From contig NW_014040493.1 in NCBI RefSeq assembly GCF_001186125.1, forward strand, positions 139,266-159,714: a stretch of 20,449 nt of DNA, read 5' to 3'. Made by a program: the position numbers and the translations under genes. The stretch comes from Sphaeroforma arctica JP610. Lineage: Eukaryota > Opisthokonta > Ichthyosporea > Ichthyophonida. Numbering within the stretch: position 1 is the stretch's first letter; each line of letters opens with the position of its first letter. Under the pieces are notes generated by a model. The model was not told where the DNA came from and did no database searches. It worked only from the letters and a program-made list of their open reading frames with translations. Shown one piece after another: positions 10,425-19,775 of the stretch.

Positions 10425-13400
10425 CTAGTCGCACAGTGAAACGAGGGGCTCGTCACAGAACAGACAGTGGTTGGTCACTCCCAGGATGTATTCCATCCAC
10501 CCCGCAGGCGCAGCGGCAGTTGCGTCCGCTATATCACTACCGACACGGCTTGCTGTGTGCTGTTGTGTGTGCTGTTGTGTGTGCTGTTGTGTGTTGCTTA
10601 GACCGTTGACCGAGGGCTGTGCTGCGGTGCTTGGCAGTGGCAGACTCAGAGCAGTGCGATTACACGTCAGGCAGCGACGCGCATTCGTTCCTCTGTGTGG
10701 CGCAGAATTTGGAAATGGACTATGAGTTTACGATGTGTGAGAATATGGTATGGCTTATTGATATGCGTCATTGGTTTGTCATTAATATGTGTCATAGGTA
10801 TAAGCCATTGATATGTGTCATAGGCATAAGTCATTGACATGAGTCATATATATGTCATTGATATGTGTCATAGGCATAAGTCATTGACATGAGTCATATA
10901 TATGTCATTGATATGTGTCATAGGCATAAGTCAATGACATGAGTCATATATATGTCATTGATATGTGTCATAGGTATAAGTCATTGATATGAGTCATTGG
11001 TTCGTCATTGATATGTGTCATAGGTATAAGTTATTGGTTTGAGTTATCTAGGAGTTATGGGTACGAGTCAGTAATCAACTATGCGCCGGTGTTTGTCTGA
11101 GCAAACTGAAGTACGGCTTCAGGAGCGTTCGTGAGCATCTAGAGACACAGCATACTAATCTGAAACCCATCGCAATAATGTCATACACGTGTGACATATG
11201 TTAATGCTATACACACGTATCACAGATGTACTAGGCAGTTGATACATACCACACCCACACCTATTCAGCTACGCGCGAACATCAGAATCACGAGAGTCTT
11301 CCACACCCCGTTCCTATATGAATATGTACAGTCAATCTACTTACACACTCCCTTCCTATGTACAAACACCAAGTTATGCGCCGGTGTTTGTCTGAGCAAA
11401 CTGAAGTACGGCTTCAGGAGCGTTCGTGAGCATCTAGAGACACAGCATACTAATTTAAAACCCATCGCAATAATGTCATACACGTATGACATATGTTAAT
11501 GCTATACACACGTATCACAGATGTACTAGACAGTTGATACATACCACACCCCAATCTACTCAGCTACGCGCGAACATCAGAACCACGAGAGTCTTCCACA
11601 CCCCGTTCTTATATGAATATGTACAGCCAATCTACTTACACACTCCCTTCCTATGTACAAACACGAAGTACAGTCAACCTACTCACACACTCTATTCCTA
11701 CAAACACCAAGTACATTCAAACCTACGTGATATACAGTTGCGTGACCATACACCACGGCCACGGGTGTTTGCACAGAGCCGGCCCAGTCTTCTGCTTGGC
11801 TGGCGATGGTTGTGCACTGGATCCCTTGGTTGCTTCTGAAGTAGAGTGTCCATCGCCTACACCCACTGATTGACCCTCCGTATTCGCATCGGTTGTCGCT
11901 GCAGTTTCATTGTGCGGTGTGTGGGTGGCTTTCTGTTTGCGCCTGTTTCTGTGGACCGGTTCTAATGACTCAGTTCCGGGTGCACTGTCCTCCATCAAAT
12001 GGTCGTTATCCGAAAGCGCATCATCGTCATGTTCGTGGTTTTCATCAGTGTCTTCAGCATCGGTTCTCACACCGCTTTTGCGCTGTCTGTCACAACATAC
12101 ACGGGCGATGCAGCCATACGCAAAAGATTGGAACGAATCATCGCAAATAAGATGAGAATAAAAATGAGTATGGATCAAACAGGGAACTCGGTTTCGCAGT
12201 GATGTTGCGCCCACCACAGCAGCGCTATATATACGTTCGCTCGTGACGTATTCCTCAAAGCACGCGCACCAACACACAAACACTCAGTAGCCACACAAGT
12301 GATGAAATGCAAATAAAAGCAACAAACACGAACAAGGGGCAACGCAAACCAACACAAAAACACTCAGCAGCCACACACAAACACTCAGCAGCCACACACA
12401 AACACTCAGTAGCCACACAAATGACGAAATGCAAATAAAAGCAACAAACACACGAACAGGAGGCAAACGCAAACCAACACAGCACGCTCGACTCCTTCCA
12501 GGCCCAACACTACAAATGTACACGAGTATGTCAGAGCACATTGGTTGAATATGGGTCCAATTTCAGTGCTTACTACACAAGGTCTTGCACCAGGAAGACT
12601 ACAGACCTTACATATAATTTCAGAGGCTCACTAACATTAGAACGCAGATATGCACTATGAGGAGGCGCGAACCATTGTCGGCTATACTCTCTGAGCGTAA
12701 GCCGTAAGAAGGTCAAAGACCAATCTTCGGTCTTGTACACTTGCGCTTCACCCAATCGCCTACTGTTGACAGACGAGTACGATCACAACCAATACAAACC
12801 ATTTCCCCTCGGGCGCTACTGACTATAACCCGATGTTGTAATACTGCGCTGTCGTGAGTGCCACATAGCTGTGCTGTGGGCTCTGCCTGCAGCCAGTGTG
12901 TGTAGTGAATACACTACCTGTGCTGTCATCTACTGCAGCACCTGCCGCATGCTGCATGGCCCACTCAAGTGACTATGTTTATGCCGCGCGTGTTACACGT
13001 GTTCAATACCTATGTGTCTTGTACCCTTAAAAAACTCTACAACCACCTACCTGTCCACGGCGTGCGTTATGGGTGAGCTGTGACTGGCCGGCAACGGCAG
13101 TGCGCAGATGGGGCACACGCCGGCATCAGCCGCAGCGGCAGTGCTGTGGTTGACTTGCAGCTGCTGCAACACGTCTGTGACCACTTCAGTCTCTGTGCAG
13201 TTCTCTGGGCGTGTGCTGATGTTGAGGTGATGGCCCACTGTCGCGGCCATAGTCAACAGCGCCGCACGCGCGCGGTCGCACCGATCGGCCACGCGCAGCA
13301 TGGACGTCACCTCACGTTGGTCCACTGCACCCCAGGGCGTCTCTGGTACGACAGGTGTGTCTCCAGGACCCCCTGGTTGGGTGGCGGCCTCCTGATGCGC

Positions 13401-16400
13401 GTTGTTTGTGGTGGTGGTAGGGCCGTTCCTCTCCTCGCTGTGCGTGGTAGTAGAGGCGAAATGTTTCCTCTTGTTCTTCGGCTTCCTTCCCCTCGTCTTC
13501 CTGTGTCTAGTGGTGTCAGTGCCGTTCTTCTCCTTGTTATTAGCAGCAGCAGCAGCAGCTGCATCAGTAGTAGTAGTAGTTGTAGTCGTAGTGTTTATGC
13601 TGTCCGTAGGGGTTGTGTTTGTGGGGGGCAGTGGCTGGCTCTGCTGTGCGCGTGGCAGCCGCATGATGCGCCATGCGTCAATCTGTCTGCTGTACACCAG
13701 CACGTCAATGTTATTCTCTATGCGCGCGATGAGGTGCGCATGATCATCCCACTCGCCACAGTCTCGCAGCAGCCGAAGCGCAAATCTCTGTAGGAGATGC
13801 AGAAGTTTAGGGTTTTAGGGTTTTACCAACGGTGAAGAGGTGAGAACGCGCCGATGCAGAGGAACGACAAAACGAGCACACGCGGATGAAGAAAGAGAGA
13901 CAACGGAGACTACAACCACCAGCAAGGGACGGATCACAGGCACCATGCCAGAGGCATCCACAACAACAAGGAAGCTAACACGCACCCATTGCAATTCCCT
14001 CTAGGGAAGGAATAGCAGACATCACATGGGACTACAAACAACAGGCCAATGAGTCTACATGGGATGAGGGCAGCAGAGACAGCAGACCAATGGAAACGTC
14101 GTGTGTGTGGTGTACAATGCGCAGGTTAAACAACACCGCTACATCTTGCATTGCAGACCCTGCAGCACAACACATGAGCAACAATGCAGCAACAACACAT
14201 GAGCCAAAACACAGCAGCAGCCACAGGGTCATGAGCCACAACATAGCAACAGCCACAGGGTATCGCACGCGTCTGCAGACGCACGTGAGTGATATTCATA
14301 CAAACAGACTTTACAACGTCACTCGCACTCACTCAAACCACTCAGCGTGCACACTCGCGCACCAACCCATTGGCATCACCAGAGCCCTCGCACGCTACTC
14401 ACCTGTGCGTCGGCGTTGTCGACCATATCCAGAGCATACAGAAACAGTCGCGTGCGGATACCGCCGTCACTCAGGATGTTTGTTTCGCCCATGTCGTCTG
14501 AGTCGGCCATGGCGCCTTTGGACCGGGCGTACTCCATCACATCCCAATAGGCCTGGCGGAAGGGCTGCGGCGACAGCATGGGGTTGTGCTCTCGGGTGAT
14601 GCGCTTCTTGGTGTGTGGTCTGAAGTCTACTGTGGTGGCTGTGTGGCTGGGCTGGGTATGGGTCGTGCTGTGTTCTGTGCCTGTGCTTGTGCCTGCCTGC
14701 TTGTGCGACTGCCGTTGGCTGTAACCCAGCAGCCGAGCGGCCACATCGAACACATAGTCGTCGTCGTCTCTGGCATTGATTACCATGGTGCTCTCATGCG
14801 CATGCGTGCCCGTGGAGTACGGCACATACGCCGTGCACGTGAAGATCCCATTGACGGATGTGTCCACACCCCCTAACCAGACCCCCCCCCACCCCCCCCA
14901 GCAGATCGGCATCGCCCTTACCCTTCTGCAAGTGCGGTGGCGTGGGGTCGACGTGCCAGGCCCTGTCCCATTTGAGTGGTGATGGGGCTGGACGGTAGGC
15001 AGAGTAGAGCACTGTGCCATCCATCAACGTCACCGCTAGCTCATGGTCACGCATCCATGCACAGCTGCTGATGCTGGTGGTCTGTGATGGGTGTGTGGCA
15101 TATAGGAGTGGAGAATGGTTGAATTAGTGGGCAATTAGGGTCCCGAATTTATGCACTCAGGTGCAAGACACTGCACCGCACCGTACAGAGGTCACATGCT
15201 ACATCCTTGTAGAGAGTAGTGATAACCCAAGTATGCTTCATATAAATGCAGTCAATACAGTAAGTTACGTGCTATACAGGGCGATGCAGTGCCTATGGCG
15301 GGCCCTATCAACGCGTGTGGAATCAAACAGTAAAACCCACAGAGCAAACACGGCATGAACAGAAGCACTGTACAGTGACACGGAACATCAACAACAACTA
15401 TAAGCGACAGACGCACACGAACACCATTCTACACGGTTTCATAGAACTATCACACACAGACAAGCACACCCCCCACTCAATCCAACTATAACAAACAATC
15501 ACACCACACTCAATCCAACTACAAAGAACAATCACGCCTGAATAAGAACATACGACAAATGGCGACACACTACACCTCCGGCCTCGCACTCGACTGCCAG
15601 GCCGATCTCCTATGGGGCAGCCCCCCGACAGCGGCAGCTTAAGGCTATCGTCACTAATTGTGGAGTCATCCTCTCCCTCCCTGCACAATACCAAGGGATG
15701 ATCAATACAAGCCGGTCCTAATATCGAATGATAACTTTTTTGTAAGAACAATCCATCCAGAATAGAAGTGCGACATCAGCAGTCAAATGGCATGTTATTA
15801 AGTAGACCACAGGGGAGAAGGAGACGCATGAGCCGTAAAGGCGCCACGAACTGTTCTTATCCGTGTGTGATTGTTCGTTGTAGTTGGGTTGGGTGAAGGG
15901 AGATTGTTCCTTTGTAGTTGGATTGAGTCAAAAGGAATGGCAAAACGAACAACAGACAGCAGTCTAAAAATGGAACTAAGCACAGCGATATACTCCCAGC
16001 CATTCAGGAGACACGCGCCACATACGCACATTCATCACGTGATAGGCAGTCACTTCAATACAGGCACGACCACAACCACAAAGGACATACACACACTACT
16101 AACTAAATACACAATTACATAAGTCATAAATATACCCCTCACTACAACTATATCCCTGTAACGCGCTATCAACCCATCCAATGCAGTTGACAGCCGCACA
16201 CACCTGCGAGGTTCAACGACGACTATCCGATGGGTCAGCGCCACTGCCAGCACCGCTGCCCCTTTGTCTGTGTCTACGACTGAGCGCAGATTGCGCGTGT
16301 GTGCAGGGTTTGAGTTGGGGGCTGTTGCGTGGTAGGTGCCGTGGTAGCGTTCCTGTTGATAGGCTCGTCCTAGTGCTGTCCAGCTGTAGCCTACGCTTAC

Positions 16401-19400
16401 GACCTCCTCCGTCTGCCGCGGCAGCGCAATGCACACGCGCACGCTGGACACGAACCGAGACGACGGAGATATGGCATAGCTGCATTGCAAAACCAAAGAG
16501 AAACAAGGGAGAGAGAGTGATTGTGTGTGAGAGTGTGTGTGTGTGAGAGAGTGTGAGAGAGAGAGAGTGTGTGTGTGAGAGAGAGAGAGTGAGAAAGAAA
16601 GTGAGAGAGAGAGAGAGTGAGAAAGAAAGTGTGTGTGGGGGGGTGAGACCACAAGCCTATAGCACACATACACAGACAACATAGAGGGAATGTGTTGTGA
16701 TAGAAAAAGGACAGTTGAGTGTCCGCGAAAGGGGCGGGAAGGCACGTGTCTATGGTTCTATGTGCAGTTCCCAGCGTTTGCTGCATGACGATCGGTTATG
16801 CGATACAAATCGGCCACCGATGGCTAAACTTGGCGTTTGCGAAATACATACTCGCCGTCGTCATGGTTACATTAGACAGTAACCGATGTTGAATAAGCGA
16901 ACCAACACGCTCTGGCCAGCGCTGCTATATCAGGACTTACAATACATCCATAGTAGCAATGTACTACGAGACAATGCGACAACATACCGACGTGCACTGT
17001 ACAACCATTTGGTTCGAAGCTAGCACGTGTGGAAGCAGTAGGACCTCTTGCATGAGTATTTCTGTACGTACCACACTCAACTGCTAGTGGTCTAAATGGT
17101 GAACACCGTTCTATGACAAACATAATGCAAGTGCAGGTATGTACAGGATTCCCTAAACCTGACTATACGTAGAAATAATCGCCCATAGCAACCCCAGTAG
17201 GAGTGACAAGACATCATTACAAACTACAATACGAAGTCCATGGAGGCGATAGCTAGCAAGCTAGACCAGGGCAATATCCCAACGAGTAATATGAGTATAT
17301 ATTAATACATGTATTTACCAATATAAAGATATGTATGTCTATACATGCATGCATACATACAAAGATAAATAAGTATAAATATACATACACTCATACAGAG
17401 ATACATAGGTCTTTATATACATACATATAAATCAACATATACATGTTGATATATATAATTTTAATACATACACATACAAGCACAAACATGTTTATATATC
17501 TTGTACTCACCGATTTGGACCTACGGTGCGTGGTGCGCGGGGGCCACCGGCGTGATCTCTCAGAATGAACACACACTCAACCACAGAGTTGTCTGACATT
17601 CCGCACGCCAGTCGCATTATCCAACGCGCCTCTGGGTCTCTGCAGACGACAGCAAAAGGAGCATGACTCATACATACGAGCAAAGTGAACATGTCCATAC
17701 ACATGGTTACTCTAAGAAAGGAGAAACAGGTTGAGGACAAAGGAAAGGCATGCTGTTACTACAAACGACACAACAAAAGGGCTTTCGGGGTCGTCCTACG
17801 GCGCTGCATGCCAAACACAGATATTTGCAAAAGGTAAGTACAAGGACGGCAACATACATTCCTACAACCAACGACAAACATGCCGAGCTCATAAAAAATA
17901 CATCGACACAACTATGATACTGTTTCTAATCCTTACAGATGACGCCAAGACACAAGCGAAGCACCTCAGCCAACTCCCCTACTTGTCGCACCCCTGCCGC
18001 CTACTCAACGAGTGTTCTAGTGAGCAAACGAACGTACAGCGAACGGACAACCACATCACACTGTCAAATCACATCCAAATGCCTCACACCCAACGCCAGA
18101 TAGTCGCATGAATTACGCCAGACAGTCGCATGAATTGGCCATGAATTGGGCCAGGGACCTGTGTGCCTACCCTTTCTTGCGCTCGTCCAGGCTGAAGGCC
18201 ATGGACTTGGCATGCGCCACATTGTACAGCTGTGCATAGTCGTCCATGCGCAGGTGCTTGGGCCGTTGCCAGCCTATGTCGATGCGAGCCTCATACACCC
18301 ACTGGTCCTTTCCGGACAGCCACGCCCACACATGCACTTCGCCTGCCAACGTGGCCAGGGCAATGAAGCTCAGGCCTTGATAAGCAGGAACATTTATACC
18401 CGACCTCACACCAGCGCCTGTGGGGGGGGGCATTGGAGGGAGAAAATTCGGACTGTCAGTGGCAGTAGAACCCTAAACCCATAAAACTCTAAAACCCTAA
18501 AACCTCGCACGGACACTAGGCAATTGCAGGGCTATCATTTAACCACCGTTGCAGCTGGTGCAAGCTTGAATGTGTATACGCCGCCATGTGGAGAGTAAAG
18601 GTATAACCAGCCACACGGAAGTGTCACGCAAGCTCTGGTCAGTCCCATCTGCCTATCAGTTGGCAGCAAGACCGTCAGACTGCACAATTACACACTTGCG
18701 CACCCAAACACACCTGCACCACGCCCTTAAAAAATATACCAAGAAAAAAATTACACCATCACAGCCAACCACGACACACCTGCACCACGCCCTTAAAAAC
18801 TATACCAAGAAACAAATCACACCATCACAGCCAACCACAACACACCTGCACCACGCCCTTAAAAACTATACCAAGAAACAAATTACACCATCACAGCCAA
18901 CCAGACCATCACAGGGCAAGTGCCACACAACTCACCACCTGTCTGTGTGTCCTGCTGTGGCTGTGGCTGTTTGTTGTTCGCCTGTGTGTACTCACTTGGT
19001 TGCGGCTGTGGCTGTGGCTGTGGCTGTGGCTGTGGCTCTTCGGTGTCTTTTGCGATGCTGTGTGAGCGCATGTACAGGGCTGGTGACCATGCCGCTGACA
19101 CAGTGGCACATTGGTACAGTTGATTTCTGAAAAGAAAAAGAAAAAGAAAAAGCGTGTTTGTGTGATTAGTGTCTTATCTCGTCCGCAATAAAACGAAACC
19201 TATAACAATTCAGACAAGCATCTCCGATCGTAGATTACGCATGGTTTACCATTGCTTATTATCCATTGATAACTAATTGCTTATTATCCATTGATAACTA
19301 ATTGCTTAAAATCCATTGATAGCTAATTGCTTATTATCCGTTGATAACTAATTGCTTAAAATCCATTGATAACTAATTGCTTATTATCTATTGATAGCTA

Positions 19401-19775
19401 ATTGTCTATTATACACTGATGACTAATTGCTTATTATACATTGATAATTTATTCCTTATTCTCCATTGATAACTAATTGCTTATTATTCGTTAATAACTA
19501 ATTGCTTACTATCCATTGATAACTAATTGCTTATTATCCATTGATAACTAATTGCTTATTATTCCTTGATAACTACAACAGACTGCGCATTGACCACCAT
19601 TGCCCCTTATCTATTTACGACTATCACAGACTGTGTATTGGACTAGTGCTTACCTGTACATGTCGTATGAAATTACGCCATTCCTATCCAGACCCACATC
19701 CGTCCCACCATTCCACGTGCGTATTTCGTCACACAAGACATCGGAGAGCACAGCGATCTCCCTATCCAAAGGCAT
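10425..19775 (-). CDS. GTF3C4: TFIIIC 90-kDa subunit-like protein (GTF3C4 family)
   Basis: Subunit of TFIIIC, the nuclear factor that recruits TFIIIB for RNA polymerase III on tRNA genes. Exons on the minus strand: 19775-19654, 19126-18936, 18417-18171, 17639-17511, 16479-16204, 15064-14922, 14872-14403, 13787-13051, 12086-11727, 10692-10425; 2943 nt, 980 aa, with every junction phase-consistent. An in-frame TGA directly abuts the ATG at 19775. Residues about 1-400 look like a beta-propeller: AAWSP (52-56), ALATLAGEVHVW, LACGMSDNSVVE, YAISPSSRF (resembling human IAVSPCGAY) and LAVTLMDGTVLYS. The C-terminus has Cys pairs at 751/754, 899/902 and 968/971 plus C877, H879, C884. RRCLTC and the final W-x(10)-C-x-F-C-D-x-P match my memory of human GTF3C4 (822 aa). 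Extra length lies in QP, Thr, Ala and acidic inserts. Exon 6 could start at 15081 if another exon precedes it; the exon 9 start is the least certain. Human TFIIIC90 is reported to have histone acetyltransferase activity; nothing here tests that. Confidence 0.8.
10558..10595. repeat. 12-bp repeat inside the last exon
   Basis: Three copies of tgctgttgtgtg, read on the minus strand in frame as TQQH repeats between the RRCLTC and CxFC parts of the zinc domain. Length is a multiple of three, so the frame is kept. A coding minisatellite in a linker. Confidence 0.8.
10737..11045. repeat. 50-bp minisatellite with TGAGTCA motifs
   Basis: About six units of roughly 50 bp with the core tgacatgagtcatatatatg followed by tcattgatatgtgtcataggcataagtcat. 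The central copies at 10836, 10886 and 10936 are nearly identical with exact 50-bp spacing; outer copies decay. Each central unit holds the palindrome ATGAGTCAT. It lies in intron 9 of the TFIIIC90-like gene (10693-11726), just before the last exon. Confidence 0.85.
11081..11715. repeat. 295-bp tandem duplication plus partial third copy
   Basis: The sequence beginning atgcgccggtgtttgtctga at 11081 recurs at 11376, a period of 295 bp, with only scattered differences, which suggests a recent duplication. A shorter, decayed third piece (tacagtcaacctactcacac...) follows from about 11668. All lies in intron 9 of the TFIIIC90-like gene. Each copy contains the imperfect inverted pair gaagtacggcttcag. 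Parallel open frames on the plus strand are by-products of the duplication. Confidence 0.88.
12279..12482. repeat. Nested repeat: duplicated block with 21-bp core
   Basis: A block containing cactcagtagccacacaa and then gaaatgcaaataaaagcaac occurs twice, about 126 bp apart. Between the copies are further tandem cacaaacactcagcagccac units of about 21 bp. It lies in intron 8 of the TFIIIC90-like gene (12087-13050). On the transcript strand it is T- and G-rich. Confidence 0.8.
13541..13592. repeat. Coding trinucleotide runs (Ala and Thr tracts)
   Basis: agcagcagcagcagctgca followed by gta/gtt/gtc triplets on the plus strand. Read on the minus strand in exon 8 of the TFIIIC90-like gene, they give nine Thr, Asp, then seven Ala. 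This is a slippage-prone linker, followed by a basic KNKRKHF-containing stretch. Confidence 0.85.
14873..14921 (-). other. GTF3C4: 49-nt intron with G-runs
   Basis: Intron 6 of the TFIIIC90-like gene. The donor is AAGG/GTAAGG and the acceptor is ctggttag. Splicing joins LQK-G to GVDTSV in phase 1. On the transcript it contains runs of eight and nine G in a row near its 3' end and lacks a polypyrimidine tract. Without splicing the 49 nt (not a multiple of three) would shift the frame, so removal is needed to reach exon 7. Confidence 0.7.
15475..15928. mobile_element. Fold-back (inverted-repeat) element, MITE-like
   Basis: Left arm 15475-15550 (ctcaatccaactataacaaa...) and right arm 15853-15928 are imperfect inverted copies of about 75 bp, sharing ctcaatccaactaca, gaacaatcac and ataagaac in the same order when one arm is reversed. 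The left arm itself holds two direct copies of actcaatccaactanaa. The roughly 300-bp spacer has no transposase and no clear coding frame. It lies in intron 5 of the TFIIIC90-like gene. The structure suggests a non-autonomous DNA element or a fold-back sequence; target-site duplications were not identified. Confidence 0.55.
16506..16645. repeat. GA/GT microsatellite forming a long intronic pyrimidine tract
   Basis: Mixed gagaga and gtgtgt runs. On the transcript (minus) strand this is about 140 nt of ctctct/cacaca ending some 25 nt before the exon 5 acceptor (tgcaatgcag at 16480) of the TFIIIC90-like gene, so it may serve as an extended polypyrimidine tract. Confidence 0.85.
17283..17500. repeat. 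AT-rich tract (tataca/tacata)
   Basis: Low-complexity tatacata/catacata sequence in intron 4 of the TFIIIC90-like gene, starting about ten nt past the exon 4 donor (gtgagtacaa, 17501-17510). The rest of the intron (16480-17282) shows nothing beyond the GA/GT microsatellite. Confidence 0.7.
18711..18900. repeat. 66-bp minisatellite, nearly three copies
   Basis: Units beginning cacctgcaccacgcccttaa and ending accatcacagccaaccac start at 18711, 18777 and 18843 (66-bp spacing) with few differences. It lies in intron 2 of the TFIIIC90-like gene (18418-18935). Because 66 is a multiple of three, it produces a spurious repeated plus-strand frame. Confidence 0.88.
19002..19037. repeat. Coding hexanucleotide repeat (QP tract)
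   Basis: (ctgtgg)n on the plus strand is read on the minus strand in exon 2 of the TFIIIC90-like gene as alternating Pro-Gln (residues 72-84). It sits in a loop of the propeller, between AAWSP and the GEVHVW strand, where insertions should be tolerated. Confidence 0.9.
19251..19575. repeat. 25-bp minisatellite, 13 copies
   Basis: Thirteen units of attgcttattatccattgat followed by aacta in strict 25-bp register from 19251, with point substitutions and no indels. It lies in intron 1 of the TFIIIC90-like gene (19127-19653), of which it makes up over half. The unchanged register argues against old decay. There are no unique spacers, so it is not a CRISPR array. Confidence 0.92.

Larger units (their letters stand above)
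10425..13787 (-). other. GTF3C4: Exons 8-10: C-terminal zinc domain of TFIIIC90-like protein
   Basis: Exon 8 ends with CPICALPLPA...ITHAVD (C751, C754), like the first Cys pair of the human protein. Exon 9 ends with ALCKHPWPWCMVT (C877, H879, C884), resembling human AVCSNGHIWLRCFLT with two residues fewer. Its donor is AC/GTAGGT at 11726. Exon 10 begins at acceptor cacacag (10693) and gives GTNARRCLTC, so exactly 14 residues separate C884 from C899, the same spacing as in human. The exon ends WMEYILGVTNHCLFCDEPL followed by VSLCD and a stop. Human has a short linker of about 14 residues between the first two ligand groups; here it is about 122 residues of acidic and low-complexity sequence. 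Human comparisons are from memory. Confidence 0.78.

Noticed and set aside
11191-11839. Two similar plus-strand frames (MTYVNAIHTYHRCTRQLIHT...)
   Set aside because: They are copies created by the 295-bp duplication; Thr/His-rich with no recognisable domain, and inside an intron of the minus-strand gene.
12087-12755. Minus-strand TATATATAG near 12224-12232 and adjacent short frames as a separate small gene
   Set aside because: The coding stretch just downstream fits in phase and by motif as exon 9 of the TFIIIC90-like gene, so an independent promoter is not needed.
13080-13793. 237-codon plus-strand frame
   Set aside because: It is antisense to exon 8 of the TFIIIC90-like gene, whose reading frame has the zinc motif and phase-matched junctions.
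15600-15696. Possible extra TFIIIC90 exon (REGEDDSTISDDS...) after tattgtgcag
   Set aside because: It would fit in phase at its start, but it lies in the spacer of the fold-back element, lacks a convincing donor, and is not needed because exons 5 and 6 already join in phase.
17511-17639. RWIMRLACGMSDNSVVECVFI resembles the segment before the iron-sulfur motif of RlmN-type methyltransferases
   Set aside because: No CxxxCxxC exon follows, and the exon joins in phase to propeller-like exons on both sides, so it reads better as a beta-propeller blade of the TFIIIC90-like protein.
18570-19130. 186-codon plus-strand frame with repeated THLHHALKNYTKKQITPSQP
   Set aside because: It is produced by the 66-bp tandem repeat and the antisense of TFIIIC90 exon 2; no family motif.
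19251-19575. CRISPR-like regular repeat
   Set aside because: Units are directly abutting with no unique spacers, and the setting is a eukaryotic intron.
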